Shown: piece after piece, positions 1-10,200 of the stretch | Layout of the letters: every line of letters starts with the position of its first letter | Position numbering within the stretch: the first letter of the stretch is position 1 | From: Chytriomyces cf. hyalinus JEL632 | Taxonomy: Eukaryota > Chytridiomycota > Chytridiomycetes > Chytridiales > Chytriomycetaceae | Reading direction: 5' to 3' | Assembly: GCA_025435555.1 (NCBI GenBank) | Contig: JAIWWG010000191.1 | Span: forward strand, 1 to 20,641 | Length of the DNA stretch: 20,641 bases | The notes under the pieces: model-generated | What the model saw: the letters and a program-made list of their open reading frames with translations, nothing else | Database searches by the model: none | What the model was told of the DNA's origin: nothing | Position numbers and translations under genes: made by a program

Positions 1-2
1 TT

Positions 3-128
3 GCAAAGGAGCAGGAGCTTTATCAGCAAAAGAGTCGTGATAAAGGTGTCATGATTGTAAGCTTAATTCAGGCAGGGATGTCTTTGAAAGATGCTACCAG
101 TGCTGCTGCTACAACGTTTGGTGCCTAA
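3..128 (+). CDS. C-terminal end of an unidentified protein (5' end outside window)
   Basis: An open frame enters from the left edge and ends at TAA 126-128, giving 41 residues. It starts charged and Gln-rich (EQELYQQKSRDKG) and ends in a short Ala/Thr-rich helix-like tail (SLKDATSAAATTFGA). I do not recognise the family. It converges on the Harbinger relic on the minus strand with a gap of only about 35 bp. PIF/Harbinger elements often carry a second ORF beside the transposase, so this could be the tail of that partner; this is inference from position only. The frame is short, so it could also be chance. Confidence 0.35.
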   Translation, partial: AKEQELYQQKSRDKGVMIVSLIQAGMSLKDATSAAATTFGA

Positions 129-162
129 ACAGTCACAGTTTATTCTTATTACATCCAGATTT

Positions 163-818
163 TCAAATAAACCCTCTATCAACCATATGCTGTTTTATCC
201 ACTCACGTTTTTGAAACCCAGTTTGAGCCATGCTTAAATCCTGCATTTTGCGAGCATATGACGCTGCATCTTGTGCAAACTCTTTATCTTCTTCATCCAA
301 CTCCCAACCATCTTCATGGGTCCAATTGTCTTGTAGTTCCATCATTATATTGTGCAGTATGATGCAGCAGATTTGCCAATTGGAAATATGCTCAAAATCT
401 TCCCCATTTTTTCGACAGCAACTGCAGCTTGGATCCAAACTGGAGCCTGTGGATTTCGCGAATTGTTCCTGAATACAGGATGGTTCCTTATCTTTGATAG
501 CAGAAACTGAAACGATGAACTGTTCATGCACATTTGTATTCGAAATTCCCGATCATCCACCTGCAATAGAAGATTCCTCAGTTCAAGCACTTTGGGGATG
601 CATTGCTGACGATCATTTAGATACCGCCTTTGCTGCAGAGTGTAGATCAGCTCAAGCAGTTCTTCTGAAGGCATATCAATGGAAAGCGCAGACAAAGCGT
701 TCAACTCAGGCCAGCAGCGGTGTTCATGATCCAAATTGCTGCTGTGCATGTTGAAACTGTTCTCACTGTTGAATGTCATCCTGGCACAAGCATCATAGTC
801 CAGGAAGGCACGCGTCAT
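163..818 (-). pseudogene. PIF/Harbinger-type transposase relic with internal deletion of the DDE core
   Basis: Two minus-strand frames join near 400-415. The upstream part (818 down to about 410) has the N-terminal helical region ending in HPVFRNNSRNPQAPVWIQAA, typical of fungal PIF/Harbinger (DDE_Tnp_4) transposases. The downstream part (about 415 to 163) is in another frame and has the family's C-terminal signature CIILHNIMMELQDNWTHEDG. In complete family members about 150-200 residues holding the DDE catalytic triad lie between these segments; here they are missing and the reading frame changes at the junction. An intact protein would be nuclear and cut and paste the element with a 3-bp target duplication. 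This copy cannot be catalytic. I saw no clear terminal inverted repeats. Confidence 0.8.
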
Positions 819-1053
819 TTATGGAATTATTTACATTCATTTCTAATTTTATAATCCGGGAGAACAGAGGACGCACCCAACACTGGCAAGCAAGATTGAC
901 ATGTGCGGATACGATTCCCCAAATGAGAGTGGAGCAGCAGGCCCGGCAAGACCATGGTAATAATCACACAAGGCGCACATTCATACAATATTTGTAACCA
1001 GCGATCAATAACAGCAGTCTCAAGCGATCGAGTGACTGATCTTGCCGACAATA

Positions 1054-1816
1054 TGGCGACCTTGAAACTTATTGAATCAACGGATGCTCTACTACCCAAT
1101 GGATCACTGGAGAAGGGCATGCGATCCACACGATCTGTCACTGCGAACAATGCCGAAGTCGTTGATTCGCCAAACCAACTCGTTGACAGTCACGGGGACC
1201 AATCTGGGGATGATGCTGACTTTTTGATGGATGAAATTGAACGGCTTGAAATGGAACTTGAGGAGATGACGACTCTATTTTGGAAGAAAGTTGAAGTCAA
1301 CGATGCATTCGAGTCTGATCATTCTGACACTGAAAGACATGGTTGAATGAAATTGCTCGAACCTCCGATGCAGATCAGATGTTGGAGTTGCTGAATGACC
1401 TCTCGGCCCTCCCACAACTGTGGACTACTCTAGCATGGATACACTGAGATTTATGGACTACTCTAGCATGGATAGACTGAGCTGGCGTGCATGGCGGAAG
1501 GAAGTAGAATGGTCAAGAAAACGTCAGAATCAAAAAGAAAGGTTCAATCAGCAAGCCACTTCTCAAAAGCAGTCCAGCATGACAACTGTGGAGCATGACA
1601 ACTGTGGAGCATCTTAAGAACGAGCCTAGGAAAATGAACGAGCGCCTGTACGATCAAATTTCTCTCACAGCTGCATGGCGAGAGTTTGTTTACACTGTGA
1701 AAGTGAGTGACTTATGGGAATTGGTTAAGTTCACATGTTGCTCATATCAGGACCACCTGCTCCGTAAAACTGGACTGCAATTGAATTCAAGCAACCCTCC
1801 TGACAATCATGTGTAA
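1054..1816 (+). pseudogene. Unidentified acidic/coiled-coil gene broken by small tandem duplications
   Basis: From ATG 1054 a plus-strand frame runs to about 1330 with an acidic coiled-coil-like stretch (FLMDEIERLEMELEEMTTLF). At about 1335-1345 the coding character moves to another frame (TWLNEIARTSDADQMLELLN). After a 33-bp tandem duplication (1421-1486) it moves again (LSWRAWRKEVEWSRKRQNQK). A 16-bp tandem duplication (gacaactgtggagcat, 1581-1612) then adds a +1 shift. Reading across that repeat as a single copy joins MTTVEH to LKNEPRKMNERLYDQ and stays open to the TAA at 1814-1816. Family unknown. The pattern suggests a gene that decayed by replication slippage; small introns or assembly errors are an alternative explanation for the first shift. 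Confidence 0.5.
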
Positions 1817-2478
1817 AGAAAAAATATAAAAGTCCAGTATTGTCTTGCATCGGTTTTGATTTTGGAAGATTGTTTGATGTGGACTGGGCGGCGGTAGAGA
1901 AGCAAGTACTTCATTTTGGTAAAATACGCGTGATGGCTTTCTGCCAATCACAAAATCAGCAAACCGCGATTTTGTTCGGAGGCTGCAATCGCTTTGAGCT
2001 GGGTTTTTGTTGGTGTTGAAAGCGGGCGCGCAAGATTCGAAGTGAGTGACGGCCAGAAAAGTCGCGTCCCATCTGCGATGCATGCCAGGGCATTAGGAAT
2101 CCTTGCCAACAAAGATTGCTTCAGTATGATTGCTGCATACTGCTCGTCGAGGATCCGGATAATATCCAAGCAAAAGGTGTGTTACTACGGTTTTGAGGAG
2201 ATGGTCGGTTCTTCGTTACAAAATGCTCCAAATAAAGTCATTCGGAGTAAGGCCGTGAACAATCGGACTCATTCCATCCCTGAAAAAAGTGCACAACTCC
2301 TCGTCCCACTGATCCTTTTTCCCCACTCTCAACAGTTTCTCCGCTCCTCATTTTTCCAATGCCGTGGGGCAGAGTCTCTTCTTTCACGCCATTTGGCTGT
2401 CATCATCTGTTTCCAGTCTTCGATATTAGCCTTTAGTTTTTTGTGTTCTTGTTTGTAATGACACTGCTTTTTGTTCAG
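1817..2478. other. Unresolved stretch, no convincing gene
   Basis: Both strands carry open frames of 70-150 codons here and I cannot choose between them. On plus, a frame at about 1985-2176 ends in a GT (AAG|GTGTGT at 2177) that would be in phase with the exon at 2479, implying an intron of about 302 nt, much longer than the others in this window. On minus, charged segments such as KKLKANIEDWKQMMTAKW (within 2329-2577) and a frame at 1948-2169 also look protein-like. Neither strand has a recognisable domain. Confidence 0.3.
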
Positions 2479-2751
2479 AGCCCAAAGGATCGGAAAGAAC
2501 TCCTCAAGTACATGGAGTTCACGCAAGACAGGCTGAATGGAGCAGACGATCCTGCCAAAACTGCGAGAAAATTTCAACGAGTCTTGTCCGCAAAGGGCCT
2601 CTCAATAGAAAGCCTTGAAGCAGATTACGAGGCACTTCAGCTGACTGGTTCCGTGCACGACTTTAAGATCCCACCTCACTTGATTATCATAAATGACCAT
2701 TCTCACAAACTCTTCACCAAATGCACAATGATATTTATTGGCAATTCTTGA
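2479..2751 (+). CDS. Probable exon of an unidentified protein
   Basis: The frame is preceded by a pyrimidine-rich acceptor (ctttttgttcag, AG at 2477-2478) and runs to TGA 2749-2751. Its first 55 residues look like real helical protein: SPKDRKELLKYMEFTQDR and KTARKFQRVLSAKGLSIESL. The tail (after about 2690) is less convincing. It converges on the end of the WD40 gene with 16 bp between stop codons. I do not recognise a family. The upstream exon is unresolved; a donor at 2177 would keep phase 0. Confidence 0.4.
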   Translation, partial: SPKDRKELLKYMEFTQDRLNGADDPAKTARKFQRVLSAKGLSIESLEADYEALQLTGSVHDFKIPPHLIIINDHSHKLFTKCTMIFIGNS

Positions 2752-2767
2752 CAAAGAAATAACACAT

Positions 2768-5700
2768 TCAGCTGGCACAGACCTCGTCTGAACTGCAGGC
2801 ACACCCCAGAGATACCATGAACAGCTCAGTCTTCAAGTCCATGGGTAGAGTGACCGAGCCAGCACAATCAGAGAGACTTTCCAAAGCAAGCATGCACGTT
2901 GCTGATTGAATGTTCCACAGCATAATTTGGTTGTCCTCTGAGCAAATGGCAATGCTAGCGTTGCCATCAGATGTAATGGCAATTGAACTCCCTTCAAATG
3001 ATTGAACTTTCTGGGTTACAATGCACTTGCGCATTTGCATATCCCATACCTTCACTTCCGCTGTGATTCGTACAGTATAGATGAGGGTATTGCCATCAGG
3101 TGTGATAGCAACTGAGTCTGCAATATCTGAGCAACTCCAACTGACGCTTCCACTTTCAATGTCCCAAACATAGACTCCAGCGCTGCCATAACCATTATAT
3201 GCGCATGAGCTAAAGGCAATAGTCTTGCCATCAGCAGTCACTGCAATTGCAGTCATGTAACCTTGGTGGTATTCATTTTCAGTCCGTTGTCCAGACTCAA
3301 TGTCCCATGCACAAACACGTAATTCCCATTCCCTTTCTTCGCTTTGAGTAATGGATGCTATGGTCTTGCCATCACAGGCAAGGGCTACCAAAATTACAGG
3401 GGCCTTGTGCTTCAAGATCTTATAACACTCTCTTGTTTGAGTGTTCCACACCTTGACTGTTGTATTCTGTGAGCCAGAGACAATGGTTTGCCCATCAGAG
3501 GAAATAGCAGTTGAGGTGACATAAGAATGACCCAGCAATGTTGCCCCATATGTTCCATTCTGCATTTCCCACACCTTGACTGTATCAGCATCTGCAGACA
3601 CAATAGTAGTACCATCAGAGGATATACTGACTGAGTTCCTACATGTTGAGTGATTCAGGCTTCCAGCACAATTTCCAGTTTGAGTACTCCAGACATTGAC
3701 TTGGTTGTCTAACCAGGAACCAGTAACAACAATTCGCCCATCAGGGGTTACAGCAGCTGAATTCATCTCAGAGTGACCAGGGAACGTCTTTTTCAAATAA
3801 ACTTTGATCTCAGGTCAACTTGTGACAAATAGTTTCACATTGGAAAGACGAAGAAAGGTCCCCAGCAGCAGATTGATATTCTCAGGTGTATCGGCTATTT
3901 CATGCAATGCATCAATGACAACTACAGCTGATGTATTCTTGGCCCAAGCGGTCATCGGTTCCTCAAGAAATTTTTGAAGCAATACTTCAACACTTGGCAT
4001 GGGTTTCTTGTCGTCATTCACATCTTGAAACTTGTAGTTTTTCAAGGTCTTGAGAAGTGCTTTTTGAAACTTGTTATTGGCTTCTGCCAGCTAAGTTGAA
4101 TTGTAAAAATTGAGCTTCATTTGCAAGGTACTGATTGACATGTATCAGGCTTACCTCAAATGCAATCGTCTGAATTAAAGCCACCAAACTCTCCCTTTTT
4201 GTGACTTTGCAGAAAAATACTGCGCCAAGCAATTGCTGCTCATCCAATTTCTGGGCAACACCCCTAGCAACAAACAATGTTCCAGTTCTGCATCGTAACC
4301 AACATACTGGTTTCCCTCCAATATCAATTGACTCCAGCACTTTGTCAACAAGACCTTTTCCACTTTTTTTGGGGGATTTGTTCACCAAAGCCAAGACTTC
4401 TCCTTTGTGGGGATCTGCTTGTTTGCATAGGATATGAAGTTGATCCATATCAGCTTCCTTTTCTTGTTCTTTGGCTGTTTCTTGAGCAACGTCAAATGCA
4501 TTTCGCATGTGTCCCATGTCACTTGCAAGACTGACAAGAATAACAAATTGCCCATTGTCCTTTGCAATTTTGTGTTCGTGCTGAACACTGGCCAGTCGCT
4601 CATTCATTTGATCCAGTGATTCCTTGTTTGATCGAAAAAACAAGTTACCCAATGTTGTGCTGGGGTTGTTGATGTATTTGGTGAACAAAATGGCAGCATC
4701 TGTCAGACAAAGGATAATGTCTCTGGAAGCCTTCACCAGAGTAATTCTTGTCTTATCATCCTTGATACCAGTTATTGGAAGCTTCAGGAAATCAGCAACG
4801 CACTCTAAGATCGTTTGAAGCCGTCCTAGCAATTTTAAGTATTTATGGTGGACTTCACTTGTGTCTTTGACCATCTAAAACACAGTAAATGAAAGGGAAT
4901 GAGGACTTCAATATAGTATCCAGAATCAAGGTCACTGGCTCGTTACCTTGTAACCGGCAGATACCGCAAACCATGACAGTTTCAAAATGGGGTGAACACT
5001 AGCGATACCATCGATGGTGGCCATCACATGGTCTATTGTTTCAGTTACTTTGCTCGACACGTTGGAGACTGTGGCCAAGAATGCTTTGGCATTCGCAGAA
5101 AAGACAATCGCATCGTCAATTGACTTGATCAAATCTTCAGCATTGATATGGGATCCCCTTGTCTTGGCCAGTTGCGTGATCATGTCCTCAAAAGCCTTTC
5201 CCAAGTCCTTGAGTAGCTGGGATCGAATTTCTGTCCCCACTGACGTTGAAAGGGTGTCGGGATCAAGCAGTTAGATGTCATGCAACGGGAATAACGTACG
5301 TGTTCCGTCTGGAAATTTGAGATCAATGCAAGGGGGAGTATCCTTCTTCACATGCTCATCAGCCGCCTTCTCGACTGGTAAGTTTTCGTAGTAACTTGTG
5401 ATATCAAATCTGCACACGTTACTGGTTAAAGCCGGTAACGTATGCACCCAAAAACCTCTTGCTTATATAGTGCAATAAAGCAATAAAAGAAACTTCGAGA
5501 AAAAACATTTGAAATAATTGGAAAAATTGCCAAGTGCACTCAAAATGAAACCTTCAACAGTTTCATGTGAGTTGAATCCTTCACATCGACTGCCACGATC
5601 GGAACATGCGCTGCGGTGGCGTTCTTGGCATCGAGATTTGCACTCTTGAGGGGATGATCGACTCCCTTTCTGTTCAATACCTGCACGGGCAACAATGCCC

Positions 5701-5770
5701 TTGCAGGTCTCTTGGCTGCTGTGGACGAGGGCGCAGCAGCGCTTCCAACCTTTGGATTGGCTCTGTCCAA
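2768..5770 (-). pseudogene. NACHT-WD40 (NLR-like) gene, probably inactive
   Basis: Exons by phase matching: about 5770-5552, 5456-5300, 5239-4947, 4874-4155 and 4090-2768; introns 5240-5299, 4875-4946 and 4091-4154 have clean GT/AG ends. The join between the first two exons does not keep frame, and no in-frame ATG is visible (5770 is TTG). In order: an N-terminal region containing HVPIVAVDVKDSTHMK, a helical segment (ATIDGIASVHPILKLSWF), a NACHT module and seven WD40 repeats (3790-2800; e.g. GHSYVTSTAISSDGQTIVSG). Walker B is good (AVVVIDALHEIAD, about 3885-3925). Walker A is degenerate: CWLRCRTGTLFVARGVAQ lacks the GKS/T expected after GT (about 4257-4304). An in-frame TGA at 3815-3817 replaces the Arg of the conserved VTSRPE motif, and WD40 repeats follow about 12 codons later, so the NACHT C-terminal half is missing. 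Intact relatives are STAND-type NTPases acting as intracellular sensors, with the repeats as the sensing part. Confidence 0.85.
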
Positions 5771-5955
5771 TGCTCAGTGTCAATTTGCTTGCTCAATTTG
5801 CTGGTCTGTTTAAATTGAGCAGCTGCGGTTGTATGCGAAACTGTTACACGGTCACGTGACAGAATCAATGTGCGCACATGCCATTCAAAGGATCCGATAA
5901 CAAGCAGTCCCGTCTTTTTACAGCACAAGCAATCCAACGCAAGTGCTGCATGCAT

Positions 5956-6361
5956 TCACATCTCTTCCTTTTCCTTCAAAGTGCCTGAAACTGTAAATTC
6001 CTCTTTCATTCCTGGTTTTACGGGCAACACAATTTTGAGAATTCCACTGACGTGAGCCGGCCTCGTAAGTTGATCAAAGCCATTTGGTGTTCTATTAGAA
6101 AATAACACATTAAATTGGACCAATTCGCGCGTGTTTGAAATTGAGCTGATCACCAAAGCCAACATCCAGGTCGCATCAGGTTGTGACAAAACTAAAGCGA
6201 CATTTCACTATTGACGGAACAGCACTTGCACCCTGTTTCTCTGTCAACAAGGTTGCCTTGATGGTCGGTGCAAGATCAACAAATTCATTGCACTCTGCTG
6301 CCCAATGTGTCACAGGATGTAGTAATTGAATACAAACCAAATTTAGAACCAGATTTATCAC
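5956..6361 (-). pseudogene. Unknown beta-rich domain, inverted relative of the 6372-7014 gene
   Basis: Two minus-strand frames look coding. One (6361 to about 6190) includes EFVDLAPTIKATLLTEKQG. The other (6189-5956) includes TWMLALVISSISNTRELVQF followed by SNRTPNGFDQL and GILKIVLPVKPGMKEEFTVS, and ends at a stop at 5956. The second aligns by eye with the plus-strand gene that follows (SWFVQIILVVSPSSNKAVSF, then PNGVWDL): matching W, SxSN, F and PNGxxDL positions. The two frames differ by one phase near 6185, where I see no normal-length intron, so this copy is likely broken. The alternating hydrophobic pattern suggests a beta-sandwich. The family is unknown and no function is assigned. Confidence 0.4.
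6156..6250. repeat. Direct repeat, copy 1 (partner 7013-7119)
   Basis: This stretch of about 95 bp is repeated about 857 bp downstream. Shared blocks include ccaggtcg, catttcactattgacg and acagcacttgcaccctgt. It overlaps the start of the minus-strand domain copy. The two copies bracket the plus-strand gene at 6372-7014. Confidence 0.85.
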
Positions 6362-6371
6362 CCGTTCAATT

Positions 6372-7014
6372 GTGACTCAACCCACTTCAGATTGGCAACC
6401 AGTCCCTGAAATACTTTTTGAAAACTATCCCAGTTGGTTTGTTCAAATCATTTTGGTTGTGTCTCCCTCAAGTAACAAAGCAGTATCGTTTACACTTGCT
6501 TTCGTTCAAAAACCCAATGGCGTTTGGGACCTTTCTCAAACATGTCTGGGTGATCCTACTGGATTTATCAGTTTTGGTGTTGGCGAGACAGGTTTAGTTT
6601 GTCGCGCTCTACAATCAGCACTGACACTAACATACTCGATCTCACCAATTAATCGAAAACGCGCGATACTTTTGACCTCTGCATCAATTAAAGAACAGAT
6701 TGGATTCATCGGAGGTGCAAGCGTTGTCAACTTGAGAGCAAAACCCAGTCTGAATTCAAGAGAGAGCATGGCAGCGAAAACTGCAGATGCTGGCAAAGAT
6801 GCAAACAAGTGGAGGCAGTTGGAAACAAATGAAGAATGCCGCTGCTGTAAGTATTCTGATCTGAATGTGGTTGCATCATTGCTCTAACTGATAGACAGGC
6901 GGAACGCACGCTGCCCATGAAAAAACTGCTGACGCGCTTTCGAATTTTACGCGTTCTCATGCTGACCTCACTGCGGTAATTATCAACAAACTGGTTTATA
7001 AACCGTCTGTTTAA
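6372..7014 (+). CDS. Unknown beta-rich domain protein, two exons
   Basis: Exon 1 is 6372-6846; the intron 6847-6898 starts gtaagt, has a ctaac branch-like site and ends gacag; exon 2 is 6899-7014. Splicing keeps frame and gives about 196 residues ending INKLVYKPSV. Residues 20-110 are a beta-rich domain (SWFVQIILVVSPSSNKAVSF, PNGVWDLSQ, GFISFGVGETG) shared with the minus-strand copy at 5956-6189. The C-terminal 50 residues are Ala/charged-rich (MAAKTADAGKDANKW, then GTHAAHEKTADALSNFT). Position 6372 is GTG, not ATG. Upstream, another frame at 6260-6370 looks coding (NVSQDVVIEYKPNLEPDLSP) and would need a one-base shift to join, so the start is unresolved and the gene may be 5'-damaged. Family not recognised. 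Confidence 0.5.
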
Positions 7015-7119
7015 GCCAAAGTCCAGGTCGTGTCAGTTTGTCACAAACAAAAGCGTCAAACAAAAGCGTCATTTCACTATTGACGAAACAGCACTTGCAC
7101 CCTGTTTCTCTGTCAACAA
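7013..7119. repeat. Direct repeat, copy 2 (partner 6156-6250)
   Basis: This is the second copy of the repeat at 6156-6250. It begins at the stop codon of the 6372-7014 gene. It is longer because it contains its own 13-bp tandem duplication (aaacaaaagcgtc twice, about 7045-7070). Confidence 0.85.
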
Positions 7120-7200
7120 AGAGGAATGTTATTTTCAGTGGTTCTCCTGTTTATTTTGATTCATCATTGTCCAAAACAATACAAGGACAGATGAAATCCG

Positions 7201-10200
7201 TCATTCCAATTTGATCTGGATGCCCGAAATTCTTGTCACATTCAACAGCTTTGTCTTCATGCCATCCATGTCCAGCAAACCTGAAGACATCATGTCTTGA
7301 TATAGTTCAAGAAGAGAGCCAAGTATTTTTTTGCATGCTGAGTGTCCAGGGCCAAGCTTTTCGGCAGCTGCGCCTAAAAACAAATTCAGCACATCCTCAC
7401 TTGATTCAAATTCACGTGAAGCTTTGTAGTGTTCGGAAAGAATTGACATGACAGTCAGCCCGGTGCCAGTAACAAGTTGGTTTTCCTCTTGAAGAGCCGA
7501 AAGTAAACTCATCCACGCTTCCATCACTTCTTGTTTCGCACTCAGTGGGGAATAGACTTGAAGGATGCGCTCAAGCTGGTCCATGGCTTCAAGAATTTGC
7601 GTGGCCTGGCTCCCATAAAGCATTTTAGTCAGAGAAACATGTTCACGTGCCCTTTCCACTGCTTCGATTTGTCCGGCAGATTCATGCGCCACGTAAATCT
7701 TGAGCAGAGATTTCAGGATGAGCAAGTAGTCCTTTCCAACGACATTCAGCGCTTTCAATTGTGTCAAATGCTCAACATAAAGCTCAGCTGCTTCCAAGAA
7801 CCTCCCGCGCGTTGTCTTGACACTTCCAAGAGAATAGAGGCACATGGACACCCATCCTCCGGTAATGCCGTCAGCAGAAACAACTGCATTGAAGCACTCA
7901 CTTGCTACCATTTCAGCCTCGTCAAATTCCTCCAATCCTATAAGACCGTCAACCAGCTGCCGCTTAAACATCATACTGTACTGGGTACTTTTCAGTTCTT
8001 CCAGCTCAGCTATTGCACCAACACAGAAATCCTTAAGCAGTTGAAATTCTTCGCGTCGAACCCACTCAAGGCATTGATTCAGTCCTGCATTCACAGCTTT
8101 CTGACTGGCAACGCCATAGAACAGCGTCATGCCCTCTCGAACATCCAGATATTCTTTTTGGGCCATTCCGACTTGGTAGTAAGTATCGCAAGCCATGGAT
8201 GTGGAAGGGGAAGTTGGGTCAACTTTAAACCACGTGTAACTCATCTCTCGTAAAAGGGGAAGTGCTTTTCCAGTGTTTTCCATGAGGTTGATGTACAAGG
8301 CTGCCAAATTGTTGAGCGCATTGAGATAATTCACATCCTCCAAGTTACCCAACTTTCTCCATCCTTCAACTTCTTCAAGAAGGTACAGTTCAGCCAAGTC
8401 AGCTTTACCTTCCCGCATGTAACGCATTCCCACCAGATGAAGAGCATAAAGGGTTTTCTGGTGCGTTTCGCCAAGGTACTTCTTGCAAACTGAGAGCCCT
8501 TTCTCTGGCTCATTTTTTCGGGTGTAGAGTCGCTGGAGACCTTCCACACTATCTTCAGTATCTGGATGCAACGGGCCCAGGACTTGATATCGTTTCTCAG
8601 CGCATTCAGACAGATAGGCCAAACTAGCATCCAAATCGTTTGCAGCAGCATGGCTGGATGCAAGTAGCATGAGGAGACTGAGAGTTTTTGGATGATCTTC
8701 ACCGATTGTTGCCTTGTATTTCTCCAGAACTGCAGCTTCTTGCTCAATTACTTTTTTGAAGTCGCCTTGTTCCTTGTAAACTTTGCATATGTTGATCATG
8801 GATGTGAGGGTTTTCTCATGAAGCTCCCCATATACTTGAATTTGGGCTTGAATAATCTCTGTGAATATCGATTCAGCGGCATCAAACTCAGACAGCTTGA
8901 CATGCACAAAGGCCAGATTATTCAAGAATTGAATAGTGTGTTGACTGCTGCGGCCGTATGCTCCCTGCGCAATTTCCACCATCGCTTCGTTATGACGCAC
9001 AGCTTCCGAAAGCTGGTTCAAATCACTATATAGGGCACCTTTTGTCAGCTGGAGAGAAAGCATGAGTGGGTTTGCTGGATCCAATGTTGAATCCCGTAAA
9101 GCCATATCGATCACTTCGCCGGCTTTTTCAGTGTCTTTCAGGTCTTGAAGATAAATGACAGCAAGTTGGTTCATCATGTTGAGCGTTTCCAGGTGCGAGG
9201 GGCCGAGAATAGCTTTCTGGTGTTCCAAATTCCGCTGCAGTATATCGACAGCAGCCTTGTGATCTCCAAGAAGAGAAGTCACGCTGGCAAGCGGCGGTGC
9301 CAAACTGCAGGTGCGATAGTCGTTGGGGCCAAAAAGAAGAAGAGCATTGGAAAAGACTTGTTTCGACAGATCCAATGCATCTTGGACTCGACCCAATTCG
9401 ACAAGCAAAGCTGCCTTTCCCATTTGTATTTGGAAAAGGCGAAAACTACCAAGGAATGCAGAGCGTGATTGTGATGCGATTGCCGCATCAAGGTATTCGA
9501 GACTTTTTCCCAACTCGCCCTTATCCTTGTAAATAGAGGAGAGGGACACAGTTTGACTGATGGCCAGGCCGCTGTCTTCCCCAAGATTGCGCTTGCTGCG
9601 AGTAAGAGCATCCTTCAGAACGGATTCGGCAGCGTCCCACTCTCGTAGTGCGACCAACGCCGCGCCATAATTATTAAGAGCAAGAATGCGGTCAGGATGG
9701 TTTTCCTCGAGAGCACGCTCACTCAATTCAACTATCAAAACGCCGCAGTCCTTGGCTTCTTGCAGCCGACCCTGCTTGCAAAGCAACGAGACATAATTTG
9801 CGTACGCACGAATATAAACTTCGTTTTCGCGTCCAGAAACACGTTCAGCAGTCGCCAATAATCTTGTCAACAACTCGCTTGCTTTCGAAAATTCGCCTTT
9901 GAGTTGGTAAACTTCAGCCAGGTTATTCATCATCCCAAAAATGGATGGATCATCTGGACCGACTTGTGCCAGCTTGCTTGGGTAACAGTGGTTGAGAATA
10001 TCTCCTGCTTTTTGAAGGTCCCCTATTTCCTGGTATAAGCTTCCCAGCGTGGCTTCGGTTGCCAAAGTATCGACTTCCTCAGGACCTGATGTGCGCCGCT
10101 GCAATTCCAAGCCTTGCTCCAACCAAACAATCGCCTCGTCGCTTCTTTCCAAGTGCTTCAAAAAGGAACCCAGCGCAACTGCCCAGTTACCGCGATTGCG

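Noticed and set aside
2329-2577. Minus-strand charged frame (KKLKANIEDWKQMMTAKW)
   Set aside because: It looks protein-like but overlaps the better plus-strand exon at 2479 and has no splice or start support, so it was left inside the unresolved stretch.
5463-5783. Minus-strand frame starting MTLSIGQSQSKG
   Set aside because: Low-complexity Cys/Arg/Ser composition; the overlapping frame with HVPIVAVDVKDSTHMK is the better N-terminal exon of the NACHT gene.
8331-9033. Open frames on both strands inside the TPR region
   Set aside because: Shadows of the long TPR exon, which is continuous and rich in family motifs.
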